From Planctomycetota bacterium (lineage in GTDB: Bacteria; Planctomycetota; UBA11346): a stretch of DNA of 49,913 bases. Location: assembly GCA_027859175.1 (NCBI GenBank), contig JAQIBG010000005.1, forward strand, positions 1 through 49,913. Reading direction: 5' to 3'. The notes beneath the pieces are model-generated. The model did no database searches and was not told where the DNA came from. It was given only the letters and a program-made list of their open reading frames with translations. Below are positions 9,552 through 17,544 of this stretch, piece after piece. Made by a program: the position numbers and the translations under genes. The stretch's first letter is position 1, and each line of letters opens with the position of its first letter.

Positions 9552-9675
9552 AGGGCCCTGGGTGCGCGCCTTTGGCGCTGTGGGTCCTCGATCCTAGGAG
9601 CAGCCGACTGGCAGGGCCAACTGGCTTGTCCCCACGACCTAAGCGCCGCAAGGCGCGTACCAGGACCCAGGGCCT
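9552..9675. repeat. Nested inverted repeat / structured intergenic element between convergent genes
   Basis: GGCCCTGGGT 9554-9563 pairs with ACCCAGGGCC 9665-9674; internal hairpins GCGCC-TTT-GGCGC (9666-equivalent offset: 9606 lower, i.e. 9606 is not used; actual 9566-9570/9574-9578) and GCGCC-GCAA-GGCGC (9643-9647/9652-9656). Confidence 0.7.
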
Positions 9676-9697
9676 CGCAGGGCGTGCCGGCGCAGGC

Positions 9698-10852
9698 TCA
9701 GCCCTTGCGTTTATCCGGCACCGCGATGTCAACCGCGCCCAAAAATTCGGTCGCGTAGGTACCAGACGGCAAAGCCAGATCGAGACGCACGCGTTCGTCT
9801 TCGCTATGCAGGGTCGGCGTTTCCAGCAGTGGCACCACCACGGGGCGGCGATCACCGGGTGAATTGAACACGCCATCGCGCTCAAACCAAGCCCAGTCGA
9901 TACCGGTATCGGCCGACCACGCGCGCTCTTCGGCGGCGATGGCCTCGCTCGGGCTGATCTTCCACGTGCCAGGCAGCGGCGCGGAGGCGCGCACTTCGAG
10001 ACGGGACGCGCGTTCGTTGACTTCGTCGCAATCCTCGTCGCTGACCACAAAGGGGGCGCCGCTGGGGGCGATAGCGAGGTCGCCTGGGCGCAAACGATGC
10101 AGTAGCCCCTGCTCCTTGCGCGCATCATAAACGGCATTGAACACCGCAGACTGCCCAGCGCTGGCGATTAATTTACGAATCGGATGGCCGCCGATCTTGA
10201 GGGCCTTGGTGGCATTGGCGCCCTTACGCACCGCACCCACTAGTTTGCCGGCCAGATCCTTGCGGAAACCACCGGGCAGCTCGTCGCCAAAATGCCACGC
10301 GCCACTGGGATCAACCAGGAGCTCAACCGCGCGCTCGAGGTCGCCACGGCCCCAGGCTTGAGCGATTGACAGGCTGGCACCGTGCAAACCAAAGCGCTGG
10401 GTGCCGAAACGATTGCCGAGCCCTTCGCGCGCAACGCGCTCGCAAGCCTGTTGCAGCACGGCGGTGTCGTCTACCTGCAGGCCAAGCTGAAAGCGATTGC
10501 CGCGCAGATGGCCCGTCTTGAGTTTATTGCGATGGCGCTCACAGCGCAGCACGCGCAGGCTGCCATCGCCTTCGGCGTACTCAAAACCCGCCAGCTTCTC
10601 ACTGTCACCAAATTGCAGCGAGACCCACTGCCGAGTAACGGCGCGCCGATCTTTGCGGCCGGCAATGCCAACATCGCGCGATTTCACCCCGCCAGTCCGT
10701 GCCAAAATCCGTACCGCATCATCAGTCGTGAGATTGCGTTTCTCAATCCACACGTAGACGTGCTCGCCTTCACCACAGGGCTCGTAGGCCGGCAATTCTT
10801 CAACGATGAAATGATCAGGGCCGGCAATCAAACTGCCGTTGGGGCTACTCAT
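9698..10852 (-). CDS. truD: tRNA pseudouridine(13) synthase TruD
   Basis: DHFIVEELPAYEPCGEGEHVYVWIEKRNLTT, GIAGRKDRRAVTRQWVSLQ; start at MSSPNGS. Confidence 0.9.
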   Translation of the reverse strand: MSSPNGSLIAGPDHFIVEELPAYEPCGEGEHVYVWIEKRNLTTDDAVRILARTGGVKSRDVGIAGRKDRRAVTRQWVSLQFGDSEKLAGFEYAEGDGSLRVLRCERHRNKLKTGHLRGNRFQLGLQVDDTAVLQQACERVAREGLGNRFGTQRFGLHGASLSIAQAWGRGDLERAVELLVDPSGAWHFGDELPGGFRKDLAGKLVGAVRKGANATKALKIGGHPIRKLIASAGQSAVFNAVYDARKEQGLLHRLRPGDLAIAPSGAPFVVSDEDCDEVNERASRLEVRASAPLPGTWKISPSEAIAAEERAWSADTGIDWAWFERDGVFNSPGDRRPVVVPLLETPTLHSEDERVRLDLALPSGTYATEFLGAVDIAVPDKRKG

Positions 10853-11706
10853 GAAGACTCCGCATCGCGCGCTGCATCTGCTTCGGCGGCGGCACGATAC
10901 GCGGCCCGTAAGCGACTGGCCCAGGGGCCGGGATGTCCGGACCCAATGGAGTGGCCGTCGAGAGTGACAATGGGGACTAATTCGCGCACCGCACTCGAGA
11001 TCCACATTTCATCGGCTTCAAAGCAGGTGTCGCGGGTGAGATCGGCCTGTTGCCATTCGAGGCCGGCCGCACGCGCCAAGGGCTGAAGGCCAGCGCGCGT
11101 AATGCCGGGCAGATTGCTGATCCGTGGGCTCAGCACCGCACCATCTTTGAGAATCAGCACGTTCGAGGTCACGCCTTCGGCAATCAGACCCTGCTCATCG
11201 CAGTAGATTGCCTCATGCGCACCAGCGCGTTCGGCGGCCAGTAGCCCTTCACGGCCGGTGATATAGGCGGTGGTCTTGAACTGTGGGCACACCCGCGCGC
11301 CACGGAAGGTCACGGCGCCAACGCCGTCGGTATACCAAGCAGCAGGGGGTTCGTGCAATTCGCGCAGCAAAACCACCACCGTGGGCTGGTCAGCACCAAA
11401 CACGCCGTCGGTATGCAGGCCAGGGGTCACAATCAGGTTAACCCGCACATCGCTATACCCAGTGGCTTGAACCGCTGCTGCCAATTGCGGGCGGAACTCA
11501 ACCTCGGTCAGCACTGGCGGAATCCCCAAGGCTTCAGCGGCTGCGCCCAAACGGCGCAAGTGCTCGCTCAGGGCATGCGGGTGACCAGCGTAGCTGCGCA
11601 GGGTTTCAAACGCGCCGATGCCACGCAGAAAACCAAGATCGCACACGCTCACGGTGGCCTCAGCGAGGGTGGTGAGCTGTCCGTTAACGAGAGCCATGTC
11701 GGGCAT
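10849..11706 (-). CDS. PLP-dependent class IV aminotransferase (IlvE/PabC/Dat-like)
   Basis: FKTTAYITGREGLLAAERAGAHEAIYCDEQGLIAEGVTSNVLIL; start at MPDMALVNG. Confidence 0.87.
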   Translation of the reverse strand: MPDMALVNGQLTTLAEATVSVCDLGFLRGIGAFETLRSYAGHPHALSEHLRRLGAAAEALGIPPVLTEVEFRPQLAAAVQATGYSDVRVNLIVTPGLHTDGVFGADQPTVVVLLRELHEPPAAWYTDGVGAVTFRGARVCPQFKTTAYITGREGLLAAERAGAHEAIYCDEQGLIAEGVTSNVLILKDGAVLSPRISNLPGITRAGLQPLARAAGLEWQQADLTRDTCFEADEMWISSAVRELVPIVTLDGHSIGSGHPGPWASRLRAAYRAAAEADAARDAESS

Positions 11707-11729
11707 GGCCGTAATCGTCGGCTTGGGCC

Positions 11730-13112
11730 TCAGATGTCCAGGCGCAGAAAGTCGAGCCCACCGGTGCCAACCAGGGTCGGCTCCTGATCGGCGTGCTCGC
11801 CGTAGAGGGTCAAATTGGTAGACCCGTTGATGCGCACTGGCACACAGCGCCCGATGCAATCATCGTGCCCTGCGCGGTCCATCACCACGTTGAGGTTGCC
11901 TTGGCTGCGGCCCTGCAGGCGCTGATCGTTCGACTTGCTCACACCTTCAATCAGCACCGACAACACCTGGCCGTGGAGGCGCCCATAGCGCTCTTCTTGC
12001 TGGCTCAACTGCAGGCCAAGGGCCTCATTGCAGCGCACGCGCTTGATGTCTTCCGGGACGTCATCTGGCAGGTTCCAGGCACCGGTGCCGGGGCGCGGGC
12101 TGTACATGAACACATACGAGCCGTCGAATTGGACATCGCGCATGAGGCTCATGGTTTCAGCAAAGTCTTCATCGGTTTCGGTGGGGAAGCCGACGATGAT
12201 GTCGGTCAGGATTTCCACACCGGGGCACAGCCGCCGTGCGCGTTCCACGAAATCGAGATAGCCTTCGCGGGTGTAGCGCCGCCCCATCAGGCGCAGCACG
12301 CGTGACGAACCGCATTGAGCCGGCACGTGCAGGTGCTTGGCCACGCGATCGCAATCGCGAATCGCGATGAGCAGTTCATCGGTGATGTCTTTCGGATGCG
12401 AGGTCACAAAGCGCAAGCGTTCAAGGCCGTCGATCTCATTGAGTCGATACAGCAGCTTGGCCAGGCTGGTGCCGTCGCCCAAGGTTTTGCCGTAAGCATC
12501 GACGGTTTGCCCCAGCAGGGTGACTTGAACGTGGCCATTGGCGACCGCATCGCGCACTTCGGATTCAATCAGATTGGGGTCACGACTCTTTTCGCGGCCG
12601 CGCGTTTTAGGCACAATGCAATAGGTGCAGTTGTAGTTGCAGCCACGCATCACTGGAATCCAGGCGTTCACGCCTTCGCGACGCCGCGCCGACCAGTTTT
12701 CGCTCTCGAAGAAACCAAAGTCGGTGGCCACCACTTGCTGCTCTTGCTCCAGACGCTTGAGCAGGGCCGGCATGTGTACGAACTGGTCGGTACCAACCAC
12801 CAGATCTACGTGCGGGTGAGCCTGAATCAGCTCTTCTTTGGCGCGTTGCGCCATGCAGCCCATCACGCCAATGCGCAGATCTTTGCGCTCACGCTTGATC
12901 GGCTTGAGGCTGTCGAGACGACCACGCACCTTAGCTTCGGCGCCATCGCGAACCGAGCAGGTGTTGTAGAGCACCAGCGAAGCCGCATCGACGCTGTCGA
13001 CCTGGCTATACCCATCGTCGGCCAGACGAGCCAGTACCACTTCGGTATCCGACGCGTTCATCTGGCAACCGAAGGTCTCGATATAGACCGTCTTGCCTTG
13101 TTCCGTGCTCAT
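11730..13112 (-). CDS. miaB: tRNA-2-methylthio-N6-dimethylallyladenosine synthase MiaB
   Basis: YIETFGCQMNASDTE; radical SAM CNYNCTYC; VTSHPKDITDEL; start at MSTEQGKT. Confidence 0.92.
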   Translation of the reverse strand: MSTEQGKTVYIETFGCQMNASDTEVVLARLADDGYSQVDSVDAASLVLYNTCSVRDGAEAKVRGRLDSLKPIKRERKDLRIGVMGCMAQRAKEELIQAHPHVDLVVGTDQFVHMPALLKRLEQEQQVVATDFGFFESENWSARRREGVNAWIPVMRGCNYNCTYCIVPKTRGREKSRDPNLIESEVRDAVANGHVQVTLLGQTVDAYGKTLGDGTSLAKLLYRLNEIDGLERLRFVTSHPKDITDELLIAIRDCDRVAKHLHVPAQCGSSRVLRLMGRRYTREGYLDFVERARRLCPGVEILTDIIVGFPTETDEDFAETMSLMRDVQFDGSYVFMYSPRPGTGAWNLPDDVPEDIKRVRCNEALGLQLSQQEERYGRLHGQVLSVLIEGVSKSNDQRLQGRSQGNLNVVMDRAGHDDCIGRCVPVRINGSTNLTLYGEHADQEPTLVGTGGLDFLRLDI

Positions 13113-13259
13113 GGCGCTCCTCGTCCGGCGCGGGTTGTAACGCCATACCGCTGGGTTCAAACCGCAAGCCGCCGAATCGCCTGCGAGGCGCATCGTTGAC
13201 ATTGTGCCCGCTTGCAGCGCAGCGTGGCGGGGCCAAGGTGCCAGTCGGAGCCAGATTCG

Positions 13260-14723
13260 ATGCCCCAACAGTTACGTGTGCTGCATGTTGCCTCAGAGGC
13301 CGTGCCCTTTGTCAAAACCGGCGGTTTGGCCGATGTGGTGGCTGCCTTGCCCAAGGCGCTGCCCAAGCACAAGGTCGAGGCCCGGATCGTTATCCCTGGC
13401 TACAGCGCCGCGCTACGCAAAGCCGAAGAACTCGGCGGCCTGGAGTGGCTGCCTGGTGATCTGACGATTGAGGCCGGCGGGGTGGACCACCGCATTGGGG
13501 TTGGCGCGATCACAGTAGAGGGGGTCACCTACTACCTGCTGGCCTGCAACGAACTGTTTGCGCGCGAGGGCCTGTACGGCCCGGCGGCCTCGGTTGACTA
13601 TGACGATAACGCGCGGCGCTTTGCCGTGTTCTCGAAGGCCGCGCTGGCCCTACCACACTACGTCGGTTGGATTCCGCACGTAGTGCACGCCCACGATTGG
13701 CAGGCCGGCTTGATTCCGGTGTTACTGCAACGTGGGTTCCAACACGACCTGCCGGCCACGCGCAGCGTGTTCACCATCCATAATATCGCCTACCAAGGCG
13801 CGTTCTGGCATTGGGACCTGCGCCTGACCGGGCTCGACTGGTCTCTGTACAACCCGCTGCAGCTTGAGCAGCACGAGCGTCTTAACTGCCTCAAGGCCGG
13901 CATCGTGTTCGCCGATCGCGTCACCACCGTGTCCAAGCGCTACGCTGAAGAAATTCAAACGGCCGAGTTCGGCTATGGGCTCGACGGGGCAATTCGCGAG
14001 CATCAGTATAAGCTAACCGGCATCACCAACGGCATCGATGTCGACGAGTGGGACCCGGGCAAAGATCCACATCTGCCGGCAAATTACACCGCCGCCAAGC
14101 TTGCTGGTAAGCAGACCTGCAAGCAGGCCCTGCGCAAAGAACTGAATCTCACCACCGAGGGCAACCCGGCCCTGGTAGGCGTGGTGTCGCGTTTGGTATG
14201 GCAGAAGGGCATCGATCTGCTGATTGAAGCCGTCAGTCCGTACATTCTTGCCGGCCGCATGCAGTTAGCCGTGCTCGGTACAGGTGACCCAGACTTGGAG
14301 CACCGCCTGCGGCAGTTGCAGGGCAAGCATCCTGGCTACGTATGCTTCTGGCATGGCTACAATGAAGGCCTGGCCCACCGCATTGAAGCCGGTAGCGATA
14401 TTTTTGCGATGCCCAGCCGCTTTGAGCCGTGCGGTCTCAATCAGATGTACTCGCTGCGTTACGGCACCTTGCCGATCGTGCGCCACACCGGTGGCTTGGC
14501 CGATACGGTTAGCGATGTGGTTTCTGGCGCAGGCAACGGCTTTACTTTTGGCCCGATGGATCTGGGGCATTTTTCCAGCGTCCTCGATCGGGCTCTGGGC
14601 CTATATGCCGAGTTCCCAGCAGAGTGGACCAAGGCGGTTAAGCGCGCCATGAAGGGCGACAACAGCTGGAACCACGTGGCGGCCGAATACGCCGACTTGT
14701 ATCGCAAAATCAGCATGATTTGA
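13260..14723 (+). CDS. glgA: Glycogen synthase GlgA
   Basis: VLHVASEAVPFVKTGGLADVV, HAHDWQAGLIPVLL, PSRFEPCGLNQMYSLRYGTLPIVRHTGGLADTV. Confidence 0.95.
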   Translation: MPQQLRVLHVASEAVPFVKTGGLADVVAALPKALPKHKVEARIVIPGYSAALRKAEELGGLEWLPGDLTIEAGGVDHRIGVGAITVEGVTYYLLACNELFAREGLYGPAASVDYDDNARRFAVFSKAALALPHYVGWIPHVVHAHDWQAGLIPVLLQRGFQHDLPATRSVFTIHNIAYQGAFWHWDLRLTGLDWSLYNPLQLEQHERLNCLKAGIVFADRVTTVSKRYAEEIQTAEFGYGLDGAIREHQYKLTGITNGIDVDEWDPGKDPHLPANYTAAKLAGKQTCKQALRKELNLTTEGNPALVGVVSRLVWQKGIDLLIEAVSPYILAGRMQLAVLGTGDPDLEHRLRQLQGKHPGYVCFWHGYNEGLAHRIEAGSDIFAMPSRFEPCGLNQMYSLRYGTLPIVRHTGGLADTVSDVVSGAGNGFTFGPMDLGHFSSVLDRALGLYAEFPAEWTKAVKRAMKGDNSWNHVAAEYADLYRKISMI

Positions 14724-14775
14724 ACATGCCGGCTCTCGTGGCGTTGTTCCGCTGTACACATTAAGTTAACGATCG

Positions 14776-14804
14776 TTGACAGTTGGCAATTAAGCGCTAC
14801 CGTA
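14776..14804 (+). promoter_or_regulatory. Possible sigma70-like promoter of the lipoprotein gene
   Basis: TTGACA at 14776-14781 with a weak -10-like ACCGTA about 17 bp downstream. Confidence 0.3.
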
Positions 14805-14827
14805 GGTCCAACACAAGGGGACTCGCC

Positions 14828-15379
14828 ATGCGCGCTGTCATTATGCTCTCACTCGGCATCGCCACGCTGTGCACCAGCGGTTGCGGCATTACGCGCGAAA
14901 TGTGGCGAGATAAAGCACACCACGATTGGCTTGCAAGCGTGGCCTATAGCGACGACAAGAGCAGCGTGGTCTTGGATGGTCTCGGTGATGATTACCACAC
15001 GCCAAGTGACCCGATGTGGGCCGAAATTCTGGCCCATGACCCGCAAACCATTCGCATCGAGCACGGCCACGGCGTGCAACAGGGCAAGCTACTCAGTTAC
15101 GACCTGCTGATCAGCATCAGCAGCCGCGATGCCGTTTACCACGTGCGCGGCATTGCTGACATCGATTCAGATCAAGCAAGCACGCCGGTGCGATTGTCGC
15201 GCGACGGCACGCGGATCGAGATACGCGAGGAAGATTCCGCCGCCCTCTTCGTTGGCAAAGTAGCGGTAACACCAGTAACCGTCGGGCTAGACGCCGCAGG
15301 GTATGCTGCGACAACAGCTTTGGCCGTAGCATTGTCACCGATATGGGTGCCGACCTTGATGAATTACTTTACTATCTAA
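14828..15379 (+). CDS. Putative lipoprotein, unknown function
   Basis: MRAVIMLSLGIATLCTSGCG signal peptide with lipobox; 183 aa. Confidence 0.7.
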   Translation: MRAVIMLSLGIATLCTSGCGITREMWRDKAHHDWLASVAYSDDKSSVVLDGLGDDYHTPSDPMWAEILAHDPQTIRIEHGHGVQQGKLLSYDLLISISSRDAVYHVRGIADIDSDQASTPVRLSRDGTRIEIREEDSAALFVGKVAVTPVTVGLDAAGYAATTALAVALSPIWVPTLMNYFTI

Positions 15380-16044
15380 TCCAAATCGTGCAGGCGGCCG
15401 TCACGCAGTTCACTGCGCCGATCGGCCGAGGCGGCGATGCGCGGGTCATGCGTGACCAGCAACACGCTTGAGCCGTCTTCACGCGCGAGCTCGAGCAAGA
15501 GTTGCAGCACTTCGTCGGCAGTGTGTGGGTCTAGATTGCCGGTGGGTTCGTCGGCCAAAATCAGCGGCGGCTTGCGCACCAAAGCGCGGCACAAGGCCAC
15601 CCGCTGCGCTTCGCCGCCTGACAAGGTCTGAACCGCAGCTTTGCGACGCTGATTCAAGCCAACACGATCAAGCAGTGCATCGGCGCGCTGTCTATCGGCC
15701 TCGTTGCCACCGTTGGCCCGCACTGGCAACAAAACGTTCTCGAGCACGTTGAATTCGGGCAGCAGATGAAAGCCTTGGAATACAAAACCAATATGCTTGG
15801 CGCGAAGTCCGGCGCGCAAACCAGCCGAGGCCTTGCTTGGCACCACCGTGCCATCAATCGCAATGCTGCCTGCATTGGGCGTGTCGAGCAGACCGGCAAT
15901 ATTCAGCAGCGTTGACTTGCCGGTGCCGCTGGCGCCGCGAACCGACACCACTTCGCCAATCTGCAATTCCAGGTCACACCCATCCAACACCGTGGTGCCG
16001 GGAAAGCTGCGCGTGATACCCAGAAGGCTGAGTCGAGCGCTCAT
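15376..16044 (-). CDS. lolD: ABC transporter ATP-binding protein (LolD-like)
   Basis: VRGASGTGKSTLLNIAGLLDTP, LSGGEAQRVALCRALVRKPPLILADEPTGNLD. Confidence 0.85.
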   Translation of the reverse strand: MSARLSLLGITRSFPGTTVLDGCDLELQIGEVVSVRGASGTGKSTLLNIAGLLDTPNAGSIAIDGTVVPSKASAGLRAGLRAKHIGFVFQGFHLLPEFNVLENVLLPVRANGGNEADRQRADALLDRVGLNQRRKAAVQTLSGGEAQRVALCRALVRKPPLILADEPTGNLDPHTADEVLQLLLELAREDGSSVLLVTHDPRIAASADRRSELRDGRLHDLD

Positions 16045-17441
16045 CAGCCTGCCTCACGAATGGTGTCGACCGGGTTGATCAATCCGGCGCGAATCGCAGG
16101 AATCAGCGCCGACACCAAACCGATCCCGGCCTGCAAGGCAATGAAGGAGGCGGGGGTCCGCCAGTCAAAATGAATGGGGGCCTCTGAGGTATAGAACACC
16201 TGCTGCGGGAACAGCGTCCACCCCGTCCACTCGCTGAGCGGATTGATCAACGCTAACGCACCCCAACCAGCGCCCCAGCCCAACAAACCACCACCAACAC
16301 AGGCCAGGGTGCTTGCGAGCAGGAAGATCGCGATCACGCGCCAGGGATGCACACCAATGCCGATCAGCACCCCAATATCATGACGTTTTTCCGCAACCAA
16401 AGTACTGAACACCGCAGCCACCGTGAAAATACACAAGGCTTGCAGCACGATCATCACGATTCGCAAGGTCCGCAGATTGATCTCCAGCAAGCGCACCGCA
16501 TTGCCCCGAATCTCGTGCCATAGATCGATGCGGGCGCGGCTGCCCTGGACAGCACTCACCAAGTCGGAATCAGACAATAATTCTGAGCGAACCTGCTCCA
16601 AATCAGCATCGGGGCTGACGCGCATACGATAGCCGTCAACCTTGGGCCCACCGTTGCGGTGACGCCTGTCGTCTTGATCGGTCAGGCGCTGGGCGGAGGC
16701 CAGTGGCATGATTGCGGCGTAGCGATCGATCTCGAGCACGCCGGTGCCCACGGTATCGCTGATTTCCAGGCGCACGCTGCCGAGGCGCCCGCCCTTCTGA
16801 TCAGGGAGGGTGATCGCAACCGGGCTCCCCATGCGCAAGCGGCCGCCTTGTTCGTACATCAACTCGCGGCCGACAATCAAGCCAGCGCGAAACCGGCTCG
16901 CACGTGGCGGCAGTGGAACCGGCAAGCCGGCAAGGCCGCCCAGGGTCTCAAGCCCGGCCAGGGGCAGCCAGGCGCGACAGTCTTGAGTGATGAACCCGGT
17001 CCCGCGTTCATCGGCTTCGAGCGGCGGGGCCGACAACTCCAGCCCGGGTCGCGGATGCAGCCACGCGTCGTTCAGGCGATTGATCGCTCGGTCAGCCTGC
17101 CAGTCAACGCCCTGGGCGTGAATCGGGATCATGCGCTTGGAGCCGCTGCGGTCTTCAGACACCATCGGGGCTGGCGTGGCGATGAAGGGGGCAGCGGCCA
17201 CCACTGACGGGTGTTTGGTCAAGATCGTGTCGACCGCGCGCGAGGCCAAGATGCCCTCGCTGCTGCGCAGGCTGATGTCGCTCTCGGAAGCACGCACCTG
17301 GACTCGCGTAAAACTGACCCAGCCTTCCATCACGCCCAGCACCAGCACCGATACCCACACCGTGAGCGCCACAGCGGCCAGCGCCAGCCACGCCATACGG
17401 CGGCGGCGCAGGTAGCGCAAAGCGAAGTAGGGGACCAGCAT
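16044..17441 (-). CDS. ABC transporter permease (LolC/E, FtsX family)
   Basis: MLVPYFALRYLRRRRMAWLALAAVALTVWVSVLVLGVMEGW; C-terminal FtsX-type TM region; coupled to lolD. Confidence 0.85.
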   Translation of the reverse strand: MLVPYFALRYLRRRRMAWLALAAVALTVWVSVLVLGVMEGWVSFTRVQVRASESDISLRSSEGILASRAVDTILTKHPSVVAAAPFIATPAPMVSEDRSGSKRMIPIHAQGVDWQADRAINRLNDAWLHPRPGLELSAPPLEADERGTGFITQDCRAWLPLAGLETLGGLAGLPVPLPPRASRFRAGLIVGRELMYEQGGRLRMGSPVAITLPDQKGGRLGSVRLEISDTVGTGVLEIDRYAAIMPLASAQRLTDQDDRRHRNGGPKVDGYRMRVSPDADLEQVRSELLSDSDLVSAVQGSRARIDLWHEIRGNAVRLLEINLRTLRIVMIVLQALCIFTVAAVFSTLVAEKRHDIGVLIGIGVHPWRVIAIFLLASTLACVGGGLLGWGAGWGALALINPLSEWTGWTLFPQQVFYTSEAPIHFDWRTPASFIALQAGIGLVSALIPAIRAGLINPVDTIREAG

Positions 17442-17544
17442 CGCAGCAGCATGGGTAGCGGTGCCAAGCCCGCAACCAGCGCACAGGCCCAGCGCCGGGT
17501 CACCGCTTGGTTCGCCTCCAGCTTGGAGTAGCGTCCGCACACAG

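Noticed and set aside
12315-13199. 294-aa plus-strand ORF opposite miaB
   Set aside because: Antisense to an unambiguous MiaB
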